Shown here: positions 35,529-44,635 of the stretch, piece by piece
Layout: every line of letters begins with the position of its first letter
Numbering within the stretch: position 1 is the stretch's first letter
Source: Rheum nobile
Taxonomy: Eukaryota > Streptophyta > Magnoliopsida > Caryophyllales > Polygonaceae
Assembly: GCA_027886185.1 (NCBI GenBank)
Contig: WOAB01000056.1
Coordinates: 13,764,001 to 13,828,000 of the forward strand
DNA: 64,000 bases
Direction of reading: 5' to 3'
Notes under the pieces: generated by a model
What the model saw: the letters and a program-made list of their open reading frames with translations, nothing else
What the model was told of the DNA's origin: nothing
Database searches by the model: none
Position numbers and translations under genes: made by a program

Positions 35529-35966
35529 ATGGCTAGACAATACCACTTAGAAGAATGCGTTGAGGTGGTTGGAGCCGAAAATGGTATGCTAGGGTCATAC
35601 TATACTACAAGGATCAAGCTAGTCTCACCAATGGTGGGATTTTACCGAGTGGAGTACGAAACATTGATGCTTGACGATAGGTCCACTTACCTTGTCGAAG
35701 ATGTCCCTTACGGGTTGTTGCGGCCCATACCACCATATAGGGATGTATTCAATTTCGAGATTGGCCAACATGTGGACGTATGGGCTCAAGACGGATGGTG
35801 GTATGGAACTATTTTACGGCGGCCAGACTGTGGCATGTATAAAGTCGATTTCTCCACATTCAACTACGACAATGTGGTTGTGAGTGGGGTGGATCTTAGG
35901 GTCCACCTTAACTGGAATGGCCAAGCTTGGGTACGTCCGAACCCAACAGTCATCCGACTAGATTAG
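35529..35966 (+). CDS. Tandem Agenet (Tudor-like) domain protein carried by the transposon
   Basis: An intact 145-residue frame. The first Agenet-like unit spans about residues 5-68: VEVV early, LGSYYTTRIKLV and YRVEYETLMLDD in the middle, closing LLRPIPP. The second spans about 75-115: FEIGQHVDVWAQDGWWYGTIL, then YKVDFS. The GSYY, VEYE, LRPIPP and DGWW.G patterns are those of plant Agenet/DUF724 proteins, some of which read chromatin marks. The upstream 5'-UTR intron is convincing (donor CCG/GTAAGAAC at 35414, acceptor TTCTTAG at 35519), and the ATG follows nine bases into the exon. The gene sits inside the Harbinger element on the strand opposite the transposase. It may be captured host sequence or a maintained accessory gene. 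No stop or frameshift is seen. Confidence 0.75.
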   Translation: MARQYHLEECVEVVGAENGMLGSYYTTRIKLVSPMVGFYRVEYETLMLDDRSTYLVEDVPYGLLRPIPPYRDVFNFEIGQHVDVWAQDGWWYGTILRRPDCGMYKVDFSTFNYDNVVVSGVDLRVHLNWNGQAWVRPNPTVIRLD

Positions 35967-36525
35967 TGGCATTGTCGTTGTCGGTATGCTTCTCTTTCGT
36001 AGTTGAATGCTTCTCTTTTTTCGGTATGCTTCTCTTTTGGTTTGTCGTCTTTGTATCGTTGAACTGGTTCTTTGTTTGTTTCGACCTTGATGTTTGTACT
36101 GGATGATCATCTCTTTCAAGTCTTTGCTTATTTGTTTCATGATGAATGGTGGTCTTGTTTATCCTTCATGTGTTTCATGTGTGTGGAAAGGTGACAAAGC
36201 AACATTAACAAGTTTAGATGTTTTTCTCCATTCAAACCATTTAGAACGATCAATTTGTTGCCAGCATGTAACTTCAAAGCATCAAGTCTTGACAACATGT
36301 GTAAACTAGGGGTTGAATGCACCTATTTCGGGTTTAAAACAATCCAATATTAATATCATATGAAACGCATGAGTCATCCATTAACAAGCCATTGAATTCA
36401 ACATTAACAAGGGGTAGAATGCGCCTATTTCATCCATAAAAAAAGTGTGGTAAGCCATTAACAATCCAACATTTTGAAAAGGGAAAAAAATATGGATGAT
36501 CATCTTCAACATATCACCCTCTGCG
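35967..36525. other. 3' flank of the Agenet gene
   Basis: T-rich, with repeated GGTATGCTTCTCTTT (35981, 36023), probably 3' untranslated and intergenic. No gene was recognised. Confidence 0.4.
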
Positions 36526-36529
36526 GTTG

Positions 36530-36690
36530 TGCACGGTTTGGGACAAACTGTGCACATCCGTGCACAGCCCGTGCACAACATCAGTGGGCATGCAGTCATG
36601 TTTTCCGCGGTCGCGGAAACGCTTCTGTAGAGCCATCATGTATTCAGTCAATGTGCACGGTTTAGGACAAACCGTGCACACCCGTGCACA
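36530..36690. repeat. Two palindromes related to those at 6225-6600
   Basis: Arms GTGCACGGTTTG and CAAACTGTGCAC (one mismatch, spacer gga) start at 36529. GTGCACGGTTT and AAACCGTGCAC (perfect, 5-nt spacer) start at 36654. Extra half-sites CCGTGCAC follow each. The two units are 124 bp apart. A separate palindrome TTTCCGCGGTCGCGGAAA lies between them (36602-36619). Confidence 0.9.
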
Positions 36691-36958
36691 ACATCAGAGG
36701 GTCCCCGAGATGGTCCGAGACCGAAGATACGAGTCCGACAGTCGACAAGCGTCGATGAATCTAAAATAACAAACAAAATATATGATCTATCCGCCTAAGA
36801 GCCTAATCGCCATACAAAATGGAGAACGACATAAGTATCCCGTCATTTCCAAGCTCGGGCCTAACCACGTACATAATATGATATCCACCTAATTACGAAT
36901 CAAACCATATTAAGATTACACGTGTTTACCAAAAAAAAGGGGATTGTGTTCCTACAAA

Positions 36959-38402
36959 TTACAGGCCAGCCAAATATATATTCTTCTGATCCCAAATTTG
37001 TTTAGCAATGGCATCTCGGATGCCACTCATGTAGCCTTTGGGGTCATTGTCCTCACCTTTATCATCATTGGGGTCAAACTTAAAAGCATCTTCCTCATCA
37101 TCATCATCCTCTTCTAGGATTGAATCATTCAGCTTGTGTTCTAGTATGAAGTTGTGCAGCGCAAAACACACACAAATTATGTCGATTTGCGTGGGAATAT
37201 CATATGACGACATGCCCTTTAATATTTTCCATCTCTTCTTCAAAATACCAAAGCACCGTTCGATTGTTGTCCTCAATGAAGAATGGACTCGGTTAAATCC
37301 TTTTGTAATATTTTTCGGAGCCTCTCGCATGAACTGAGATTGGTGATATTTTACCTTCGAGTAGGGCACCATATAGCCTTTTCTGTCTGGATATCCCTTG
37401 CCAACTAAGTAGTACCTTCCTAGGAATAATAAAACATAACAAACGATACATTTTAAATATATAAGTTAATAAAATGCAAACCCAGTTATAAGGCGTTTAG
37501 AACATAGATGACAATTGATCATGTCTTACCAGATGGAGGACGGGGAAAGTTCATATGAGGATAGCTCAAAGCATGGTCCAGCACCCGAGTGTCGTGGGCG
37601 CTTCCTTCCCACCCAACCGATACAAATGTGAAGTACATATCAAAGTCGCACACCGCCATCACATTGAATGAAGTATACCCCTTACGACATCTATAAGGAA
37701 ATTGTTCTTCCTCTGGCACACAACATTCAATGTGAACCCCATCAATACATCCAATAGCACCCTAAATGAATTCAGTAACAATAATATTAGACGACATGGC
37801 TGGTTCAACTTGTCCCTAAATTAAAAATATAAGTTTGATATAATCCATACCTTGAAAATACCATATCGGGGCTCACTCATCACTTTTGTTGGAATGTTAG
37901 TGAATTTTGCATCACGAGGTTTTAGAAGCTTACGTACAAGGCCGTTAAAACCCATGTGCCTGCCAACCATTGCATCTAGAACCTGGTGAAACACACGGCT
38001 AATGGTGTCGCCTGATCTCTAAAATCGCTCACATACATCTCTATTAGCCAACCCAACAGAAATAGTGTAAAGGAAAATCCCAACCTTCTCCAAAACGGAC
38101 ATATGACGTGAAGGTAATAGCCCGTACTTTGTCTCTAGCTCGTCGCAAAGATGTTGGAGGACATGCCTCTCTATCCGAAATGCATTGATATATCTAACAT
38201 CTGACGCAGAGTCCATCAGTTGGCGCATCCACATGTACCACGTGAACTTTGAATCATAACAAGGAACCTTGTGAATAAACCTAGCATGGTATGCAGCCGA
38301 GAGACGCACACACATCTCCAAACACACCTGCCATCTAGGAAGCCACTTCTTTCATAACTCGCGTCTAGACATCTTTCGTCTCAGACCAAGTGGTTGATCC
38401 AT
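36959..38402 (-). pseudogene. PIF/Harbinger DDE transposase, two premature stops
   Basis: Three exons on -: 38402-37851, 37761-37530 and 37419-36959, with introns of 89 and 110 bp bounded by GT..AG; phases agree and the total is 415 codons. Catalytic residues are all visible: D in GCIDGVHI, D in GSAHDTRVL, E in IERCFGILKKRW. This nuclease cuts and pastes the element at TWA targets, normally together with the Myb-like partner. The frame is broken by TGA at 38352-38354 and by TAG at 38019-38021 (after CERF), the latter where relatives have glutamine. The start ATG is at 38402 (MDQPLGLRRK). Otherwise the gene is full length, so the inactivation is recent or mild. Confidence 0.85.
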
Positions 38403-38707
38403 GTCTTCGGATTATACTAGCTCAAGACATAAACTGAAAATCCCAAACTTCAAATATAAGATATATCCTACTGTAACGTATCTACTATTATGTAGCCATG
38501 CACTAGGAAAACACAAATGGTATGCAAGAGTTAACACGAAGAACTAATAAAGTATGAAATACATCAAACACCAAACACTAAGTTCATAAATAAATCACAT
38601 CATTATCCAAACACATCAAACACCAAACAATCATGATAACACTAGACACTCAAACAAATGTAATCCCCCAACCAGAAGCCTAAACACTCGAACCCATCAC
38701 ACTCTAT
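38403..38707. other. Spacer between transposase and Myb-like gene
   Basis: AT-rich with repeated ACATCAAACACCAAACA (near 38561 and 38611); no gene. It separates the two transcription units, both on -. Confidence 0.6.
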
Positions 38708-39868
38708 CTACGGCTGATATAACTGGTATGCAAGATCGTACTCGTACTGTAGCCATGCAATCCTGTTACTGTCTTTTGGGAGGGACATGAAGACCTCAAA
38801 TCTTGGTTCTTGAGCAAGCTGACTGGCGGCAAAGCAATATAACTTTTCATTCTCTTTGAGAAGCACATCAGTTACAATGCGTTCCATCACCACAACACAT
38901 TCTGCATATCCATATCTCTTCACTTCCCCTGCCAGATCATTGGTACTTCCAATATCACCCTTCATCATAGTAAGCATCTTCTGACTAGCAACACTCACAA
39001 CATCCATGTGTTCGTTGAATGTCGTTGAAGCAGGACTTGGCCTTCTCCTTCTTTTTTTGATGGACTCAGTAGGTGTAATTGCAAGCCTGGTGCTCTTCCC
39101 CCTGACATTCGATGGAACAGATCTTGTGCCAGTAATCCCCTCGTGTACTTCTGCTAAGCACTCATCAAGTGGCAACTCCACACTTACCCTAGCAGCGAGC
39201 GACCGAAGGCTTTCTTGTTCCTTCTCAGCATCTTTCTCTGGTTGACAGACAAGACTATCCTCTTGTGAATCCAGATAAACACTATCATCAACTCCAGGTA
39301 GGGAAAGCGGAAGTGCACTAGGATCCATACTTAGGGACATGACATGCTTTCCCGTTGCAACAATTTGGCCAAACACGTCATCCCACAAATCACTCAACTC
39401 AGGGTTAACCCCTTTCTTTCTGAATTGACTATACTTATCATCCTTTTTCCTGCCAAACAAAAGGACATACACCAAGAATTAATTCACTCATAAAAATATA
39501 TACCAAATCATATTCATAGATAAGTTATTATGCCTACAAACCTTCTTTTGTCTTTCCCACCATTCATCATCAGCAGTGACCAAACCAGTCGTCGAATCCC
39601 ACCCAACACCCGTCACATTGCACCTTAGGTCGCACCATGGCTTCCACAATTTTTTCATATGCTCAATTTTGTTCCTACAGGTATTTTTTGAGACCTTCAA
39701 GCTTGTCCTCTTTTCAAATTCCTCATTAACATCAGGCCAAGTGAATGTTTGATAATAGACATGTTTCCTTTGATAATCTTTGCATACCCTCATCAATGTC
39801 AATGCAAGATTTTCAGTCCAAAGAAATGGCTTCTCCTTTGCTTTTCCCTTACCTTTATCCTCCTCCAT
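38708..39868 (-). CDS. Myb/SANT-like DNA-binding protein of the Harbinger element (ORF1)
   Basis: Two exons on -: 39868-39542 (109 residues) and about 39442-38708. The first starts ATG with a lysine-rich head (MEEDKGKGKAKEK). A Myb/SANT-like (Myb_DNA-bind_3) trihelix fold follows: W in FLWTENLALTLM, TWPDVNEEFEKRT, KIEHMKKLWKPW, DEWWERQKK. The donor is AAG/GTTTGT. The acceptor needs AG at 39443-39444 to keep frame; a nearby CAG seven bases earlier would give a stop. The second exon holds a bipartite basic patch (KKRRRRPSP) and a helical C-terminus. In this superfamily ORF1 binds the ends and brings the transposase to the nucleus. No stop is present, so it is intact apart from the splice ambiguity. 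Confidence 0.78.
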
Positions 39869-41096
39869 CTACGTTATTTAAGGAACTAAAATAAGCACAA
39901 AACCAGATTTCTATTTCAACATAAACACAAATACCTCGAACTCTTAACACACACCTTAACACAATAATAATTTCAAACAACATTCAACATTCAACACTTA
40001 AGACATACATGACATACAACCTCAACTGTGGTTACACTCCATATTCAAGTCATACACAAATTCAATCCACATTTAACACAATTTAATACAATAATATCAA
40101 TTAGACATGGCAATCCATTACTCAATGCATACACAAACACCAAACATATATTCAACACATTCTGAATTTCAATAAAAAAGCCAACATTATTCGTAAAATA
40201 TGAGGAAGCATACCTTTTACAAACACCACCAGTCCGGTTCTCCAATGAATGCAATAAACCACCAGAGGCAACACTACAACTTTATATGGCCTTCATAACA
40301 AGCAAAAAGTAAGCTCAATACATTTGTCTTGAATTAAAAAATCCATACAGGAAATTATGTGTTTGTATATGCTAATTTAACTGAAATTAAAGGCAAACAC
40401 AGAATCCAAGCATTCCTTTTCCCTTTATCTAAAATTCAAGCAATTAACCTTTCTCCCTAAATAAAGAAACCCTAACCACAAACCAAACATTGCATATTCG
40501 ATCAACATGGTCAATTCGGTCCCTTTCATCCATCACGAAGCAATACAACTTTGAATTTATGTCGATGTGTGAAGAACACGAGCATTTCGGTCCAGGTTTT
40601 GTACGCAAGAACACATGGCTGTTCGCAAGCTAGATAAAGAGATTACAAACTTGAGAGATTGAGAAAATATGAAGAATTCATATGATTACCTGGGAGATGG
40701 CTTGTAATTCGGGAGTGAAATCACCAAACTAGCTCAAACCACTGATAAACCTGCAAGCTCGAAATGGGGAAATTCAGTGCATGAAATTTAAGCCTTCTTT
40801 GAATCTGTTCATCCAAAATTGAAGGTCTTCAAACCCCAAATTTTCAGTGTATAAAACCTAGAAGACGGCTACTCTGGAGTGAGCTCAAACACTTCTCGGG
40901 AGGAACAAATCGCCAAGGTAGCTCGAATTTGGGGATAATCGGGATAAACCCTAAGCTAGCTCCATTTGGGATACTCGGGAGGAGGCTGAGGAGTTGATGC
41001 TAGCTTGGTGACAATTAAAAATTCAGCCATCACGTGCAGTACATGTATCCCCACGTGATTGATGTAAATTGTTAAATAAATTATGTCATTTTTGGT
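39869..41096. other. Harbinger right interior, upstream of ORF1
   Basis: This is the promoter and leader side of the Myb-like gene, AT-rich with many CAACATTCAACA-type words. No other coding region was recognised; the small frame at 40045-40254 is not supported. Confidence 0.5.
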
Positions 41097-41104
41097 AATT
41101 CAAC

Positions 41105-41571
41105 TAGGGGTGTTCATCGGGTTCGATTTTTCGGTTTTTTGGACCGAACCGACCGAACCGAACCCGAACCGATTATATTTGGTTCGGTTCTTATAAAAAT
41201 AATATTCGGGTTTGGTTCGGTTCGGTCCAAAACCGATTATTTTTAAAATAATTTAAAAACCTAGATTTCTAGATAAATTAGTCCAAATTTATTCGGTTCG
41301 GTCTAGTTCGGTCCAAGTTCGGTTCGGTTCGGTCCAAGTTCGGTTCGGTCTAGTTCGGTCCAAGTTCGGTTCGGTTCGGTCTAATTCGGTTTTGTGCACT
41401 AAAACCTCTAAATCAGCATAATTTCAAAATATTCGGTTATTTCGGGCCAAAACCGAACCGAACCCGAATAAAACCGAACCGAACCCGAACCGAACCGAGT
41501 ATGTTCGGTTTTTGGTTCACAAAATTCCGAAGTTCGGTTTCGGTTCGGTTTTGGCCCGATGAACAGCCCTA
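41105..41571. mobile_element. hAT-type MITE with CCGAACCGAACC repeats
   Basis: Inverted ends TAGGGGTGTTCATCGGG and CCCGATGAACAGCCCTA (16 of 17 match) and an exact 8-bp duplication AATTCAAC (41097-41104, 41572-41579). The interior is a dense series of GGTTCGGTTCGG and its complement, so it can fold extensively. It is nested near the right end of the Harbinger element. Confidence 0.93.
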
Positions 41572-41908
41572 AATTCAACATCACAAATACCCCACTTCCA
41601 CTCGATTTTGGTACTACTTACCGAATACGCCATTTTGTAATTTCAACTCGTATTTCCACTTCAACTCTTACTTTCACTTTAACTCGTATTTTCACTTCAA
41701 CTTCCACTTCCTTCCACTTCCACTCGATTTTGGTACTACTTACCGAACGGACCCTAAGTATAATGTAATCACAACTTCATTATAGTAATGTTTGAATATC
41801 GGTTATACCAAGTATTGTGTGATTTTAACTTCATTATCATATATTCAAATATTGGTTATACTACGTATAATTAATTTTAAGACCATTACTGATCATATTG
41901 TTCAAATA

Positions 41909-43257
41909 TTGGTTACCCTAGGGTTTCCAGGGTATAGGATTTAGGGTATCCCAAAATCCCAAAACAAGACAAAAATGATATGAACTCATAAGTGCTACAA
42001 GCATGATAGGGTATGAAAATAACATGGTTTTGAAAACCCTAAATTCGAAACCCTACTTATCATAAGTTTTCTAGGGTATGGGATTTAGGGAATCCCAAAA
42101 CCCCAAAATAAGAAAAAAATGGCATGAACTCCCTATGTGCTAAAAGCATGATAGGGTATGAAACTAACATGGTTTTAAAAACCCTAAATCTGAAACCCTA
42201 CTTACCCTAGGATTTCTAGGGTATCCGGAACCCCAAAAACAAGACAAAAAATGGTATAAACTCCCTATGTGATACAAACATGATAGGATATGAAAATAAC
42301 ATGGTTTTGAAAATCCTAAATCTGAAACCATACTTACCCTAGGATTTCTAGGGTATGAGATTTAGGGTATCTCGAAACCCCGAAATAAGACAAAAAATGT
42401 TTTGAACTCCCAATGTGATACAAGCATGATAGGGTATGAAATTAACATGGTTTTGAAAACCCTAAATCTGAAACCCTACTTATCCTAGGGTTTCTAGGGT
42501 ATGGGATTTAGGGTATCCCGGAACCCCAAAACAAGACAAAAAGTGGTATGAACTCCCTATGTGCTACAAGCATGATACGGTATGAAAATAATATGGTTTT
42601 GAAAACCCTAAACCCTAAATCTCAAATCCTACTTACCCTAGGGTTTTCTAGGGTATGGGATTTAGGGTATCTCAGAACTCCAAAACAAGACAAAAAATGG
42701 GCATGAACTCCCTATGTGCTACAAGAATGATAGAGTATAAAAATAACATGGTTTTGATACCCTAATTATGAAACCCTACTTACCCTAGGGTTTTTAGGGT
42801 ATGGAATTTAGGGTGTCTCGGGACCCCGAAACAAGACAAAAAAGGTATCAACTCCCTATGTGATACAAGCATGATAGGGTGTGAAAATAATATGGTTTTG
42901 AATGTCCTAAATCTGAAACCTTGCTTACCCTAGGGTTTCTAGGAATTAGATTTAAGGTATCCTGAAATCCTGAAACAAGACAAAAATTGGTATCAAATCC
43001 ATGTGTGCTACATGCATGATAGGGTATGAAAATAAAATCGTTTTGAAAACCCTCGATGTAAAACCATACTTACCCTAGGGTTTTCTAGGGTATGGGATTT
43101 AGGGTGTCCCGGAATCCCGAAACATTACAAAAAGTTGTATGAACTCCCTATGTGCTACAAGCATGACAGTGTATGAAAATAACATCATTTTGAAAACCCT
43201 AAATCCGAAAGCATACTTACCCTAGGGTTTTCTAGGGTATGGAATTTAGGGTCCAAA
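41909..43257 (+). repeat. ~145-bp tandem array, about nine copies
   Basis: The marker ACATGGTTTTGAAAACCCTAA recurs with starts near 42022, 42167, 42299, 42445, 42591, 42746, 42890, 43036 and 43182, a spacing of mostly 144-146 bp with one 132 and one 155. Each unit includes CCCTAGGGTTT, GGGATTTAGGGTATC and GCATGATAGGGTATG. It forms the core of the Mutator-like element. Confidence 0.93.
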
Positions 43258-43948
43258 ATTCGAATAATACTATCGATAATGAACTTAATATTACATTATA
43301 AATAGTATACCAAAATTTGAATAATAAGATAATGGAGTTATAATTACACAATACTTAGTATAAGCGATATTCGAACAATACAATAATAAAGTTGTGATTA
43401 CATTATATTTAGTGTAACCAATATTCGAACAATACGATAATGAAGTTTTGATTACATTATACTTAGTATAATCGAAATTTAGATAATACGATAATGAAGT
43501 TAAGATTACATTATACTTAACTTATTATTTTCATACTCTATAATCTTGAAACTTATAGAGCGTTCATAACCTGTCTTGTCTTGTTTTCGGAGTCTCAAAG
43601 ACCATAAATCTTGAATATATTTTTTTTTTAAAAAAATAGAAAATAATTTATAGTAAAAAAAATAATAATATTAAATTTAAAAAAATTATTTATTTATTTA
43701 TTATTATTATTATTTTAAATGCGTGGACATGACTTTTTTTATAAAATATTATTTTTATTTTTTTATATTAAAATAGTCACATTGACTTGTGATTTTTTAT
43801 TTCGTAAAATCGGATATCCAATAAAATGTCCCGCATACGCTTTGCATGACTGTAACCTAATCTCGCCCACGCTTTGCGTATGCGTGACATTTTTTTTGCG
43901 TAATTAGCAAAAAAAAAATGAGTGCCTCTAGCATCACCTTTTTAAAAT

Positions 43949-44071
43949 TGAACATACATAGCGAAATTCAGTACGAAATTAAGCATCACATCAAATTCAA
44001 TACGAAATTCAGCATCAATAGTAGCATCAGTTTCAACAACATTTACCCAACATACACTATATAATATATAG
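43949..44071. other. Short flank right of the Mutator-like element
   Basis: Three loose copies of ACGAAATTCAGCATCA-type text; no gene. Confidence 0.4.
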
Positions 44072-44318
44072 AGTGCGGTTCCGGTGCGGAGCACTCTTCC
44101 CGTGCGGACGTGCGGACATGCACTATAAGGCCTTATTTGTGCATTTTAGGGCCTTATTTATGCACTTTTGCAAAAAAAAATTGAAAAATGCTTGGAAAAA
44201 AATTTGAAAAGATTTTTTTTTTTTTTTTTTTTGAAAAAGTGCACAAATAAGGGCCTAAAGTGCATGCTCCGCACGTCCGCACGGGAAGAGTGCTCCGCAT
44301 ATGATCCAAACTCATAAT
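44072..44318. mobile_element. Fold-back MITE upstream of ILP1
   Basis: Arms of about 60 bp are almost perfectly inverted. GCGGAGCACTCTTCCCGTGC starts near 44095; its complement is near 44279-44299. The AAGGCCTTATTTGTGCA-type segment is likewise mirrored around an A/T-rich loop. The exact outer ends and target duplication are unclear because the flanks are TATATA-rich. Confidence 0.7.
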
Positions 44319-44635
44319 ATATATGTTGACATAATAGGAAAATCTGAATCAAACACAAGTATAGTATTTGGGCCAAAAGCCTTAAGCCCACACAGTCTGG
44401 ACCGTCTCTGACTCTCTGTCCTAGTAAAGTCAGACCCGGTCCACTAGAAAATAGATGTATCTTCCATCGGTCTAGGAAAACCGGGTCTAAAGATTGACCG
44501 GTTTCAGGAACCGAATTGGTTCAATGTGACTCAACAACATCGTAAATCTGAGAGTAAGAGCGAGCGCAAACGCACAAAAAAAAATACCTTGTGTAGTTAC
44601 CCCAAAGTGCCTCTCGCCGAATTCGCCCCCATCTC
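44319..44635 (+). promoter_or_regulatory. ILP1 promoter and 5' leader
   Basis: TGGGCC at 44369-44374 and AGCCCA (TGGGCT on -) at 44385-44390 form a site II pair of the kind found upstream of plant growth and proliferation genes. No clear TATA box follows. A fold-back MITE ends just before this stretch, leaving about 320 bp between it and the start codon. Confidence 0.5.

Larger units (their letters stand above)
32201..41754 (-). mobile_element. PIF/Harbinger DNA transposon, 9.55 kb, with extra cargo genes
   Basis: Inverted ends GGGCCCGTTCGGT and ACCGAACGGACCC (one mismatch), flanked by TAA (32198-32200 and 41755-41757), the duplication typical of this superfamily. On - it encodes the expected pair, a Myb/SANT-like protein and a DDE transposase. 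On + it carries a tandem-Agenet gene and a coiled-coil gene not expected in this superfamily. The left end is duplicated internally (GTTCGGTGGCTCGTTTG at 32207 and 32265), and a C-run lies near 32367-32384. It is nested in the Mutator-like element. Confidence 0.9.
31317..43938. mobile_element. Mutator-like element with ~680-bp inverted arms and a tandem-array core
   Basis: The outer ends GGGAGCGCTAG and CTAGCATCACC are inverted. The match continues through blocks such as CATTTTATTGGATATCCGAT (31421 region) and its complement near 43810. A 10-bp duplication, TTTTTAAAAC/TTTTTAAAAT, flanks it (31307-31316, 43939-43948; one mismatch). After removing the nested elements, both arms come to about 680 bp. 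The core is the 145-bp array at about 41909-43257. No mudrA-type transposase is present, so it is non-autonomous. Confidence 0.78.

Noticed and set aside
36381..36665. Cysteine-rich small frames on both strands
   Set aside because: Created by the GTGCAC palindromes; no start context or homology.
41559..41768. Ser/Thr-rich small frame
   Set aside because: It spans the end of a MITE and the Harbinger terminus, so it cannot be one gene.
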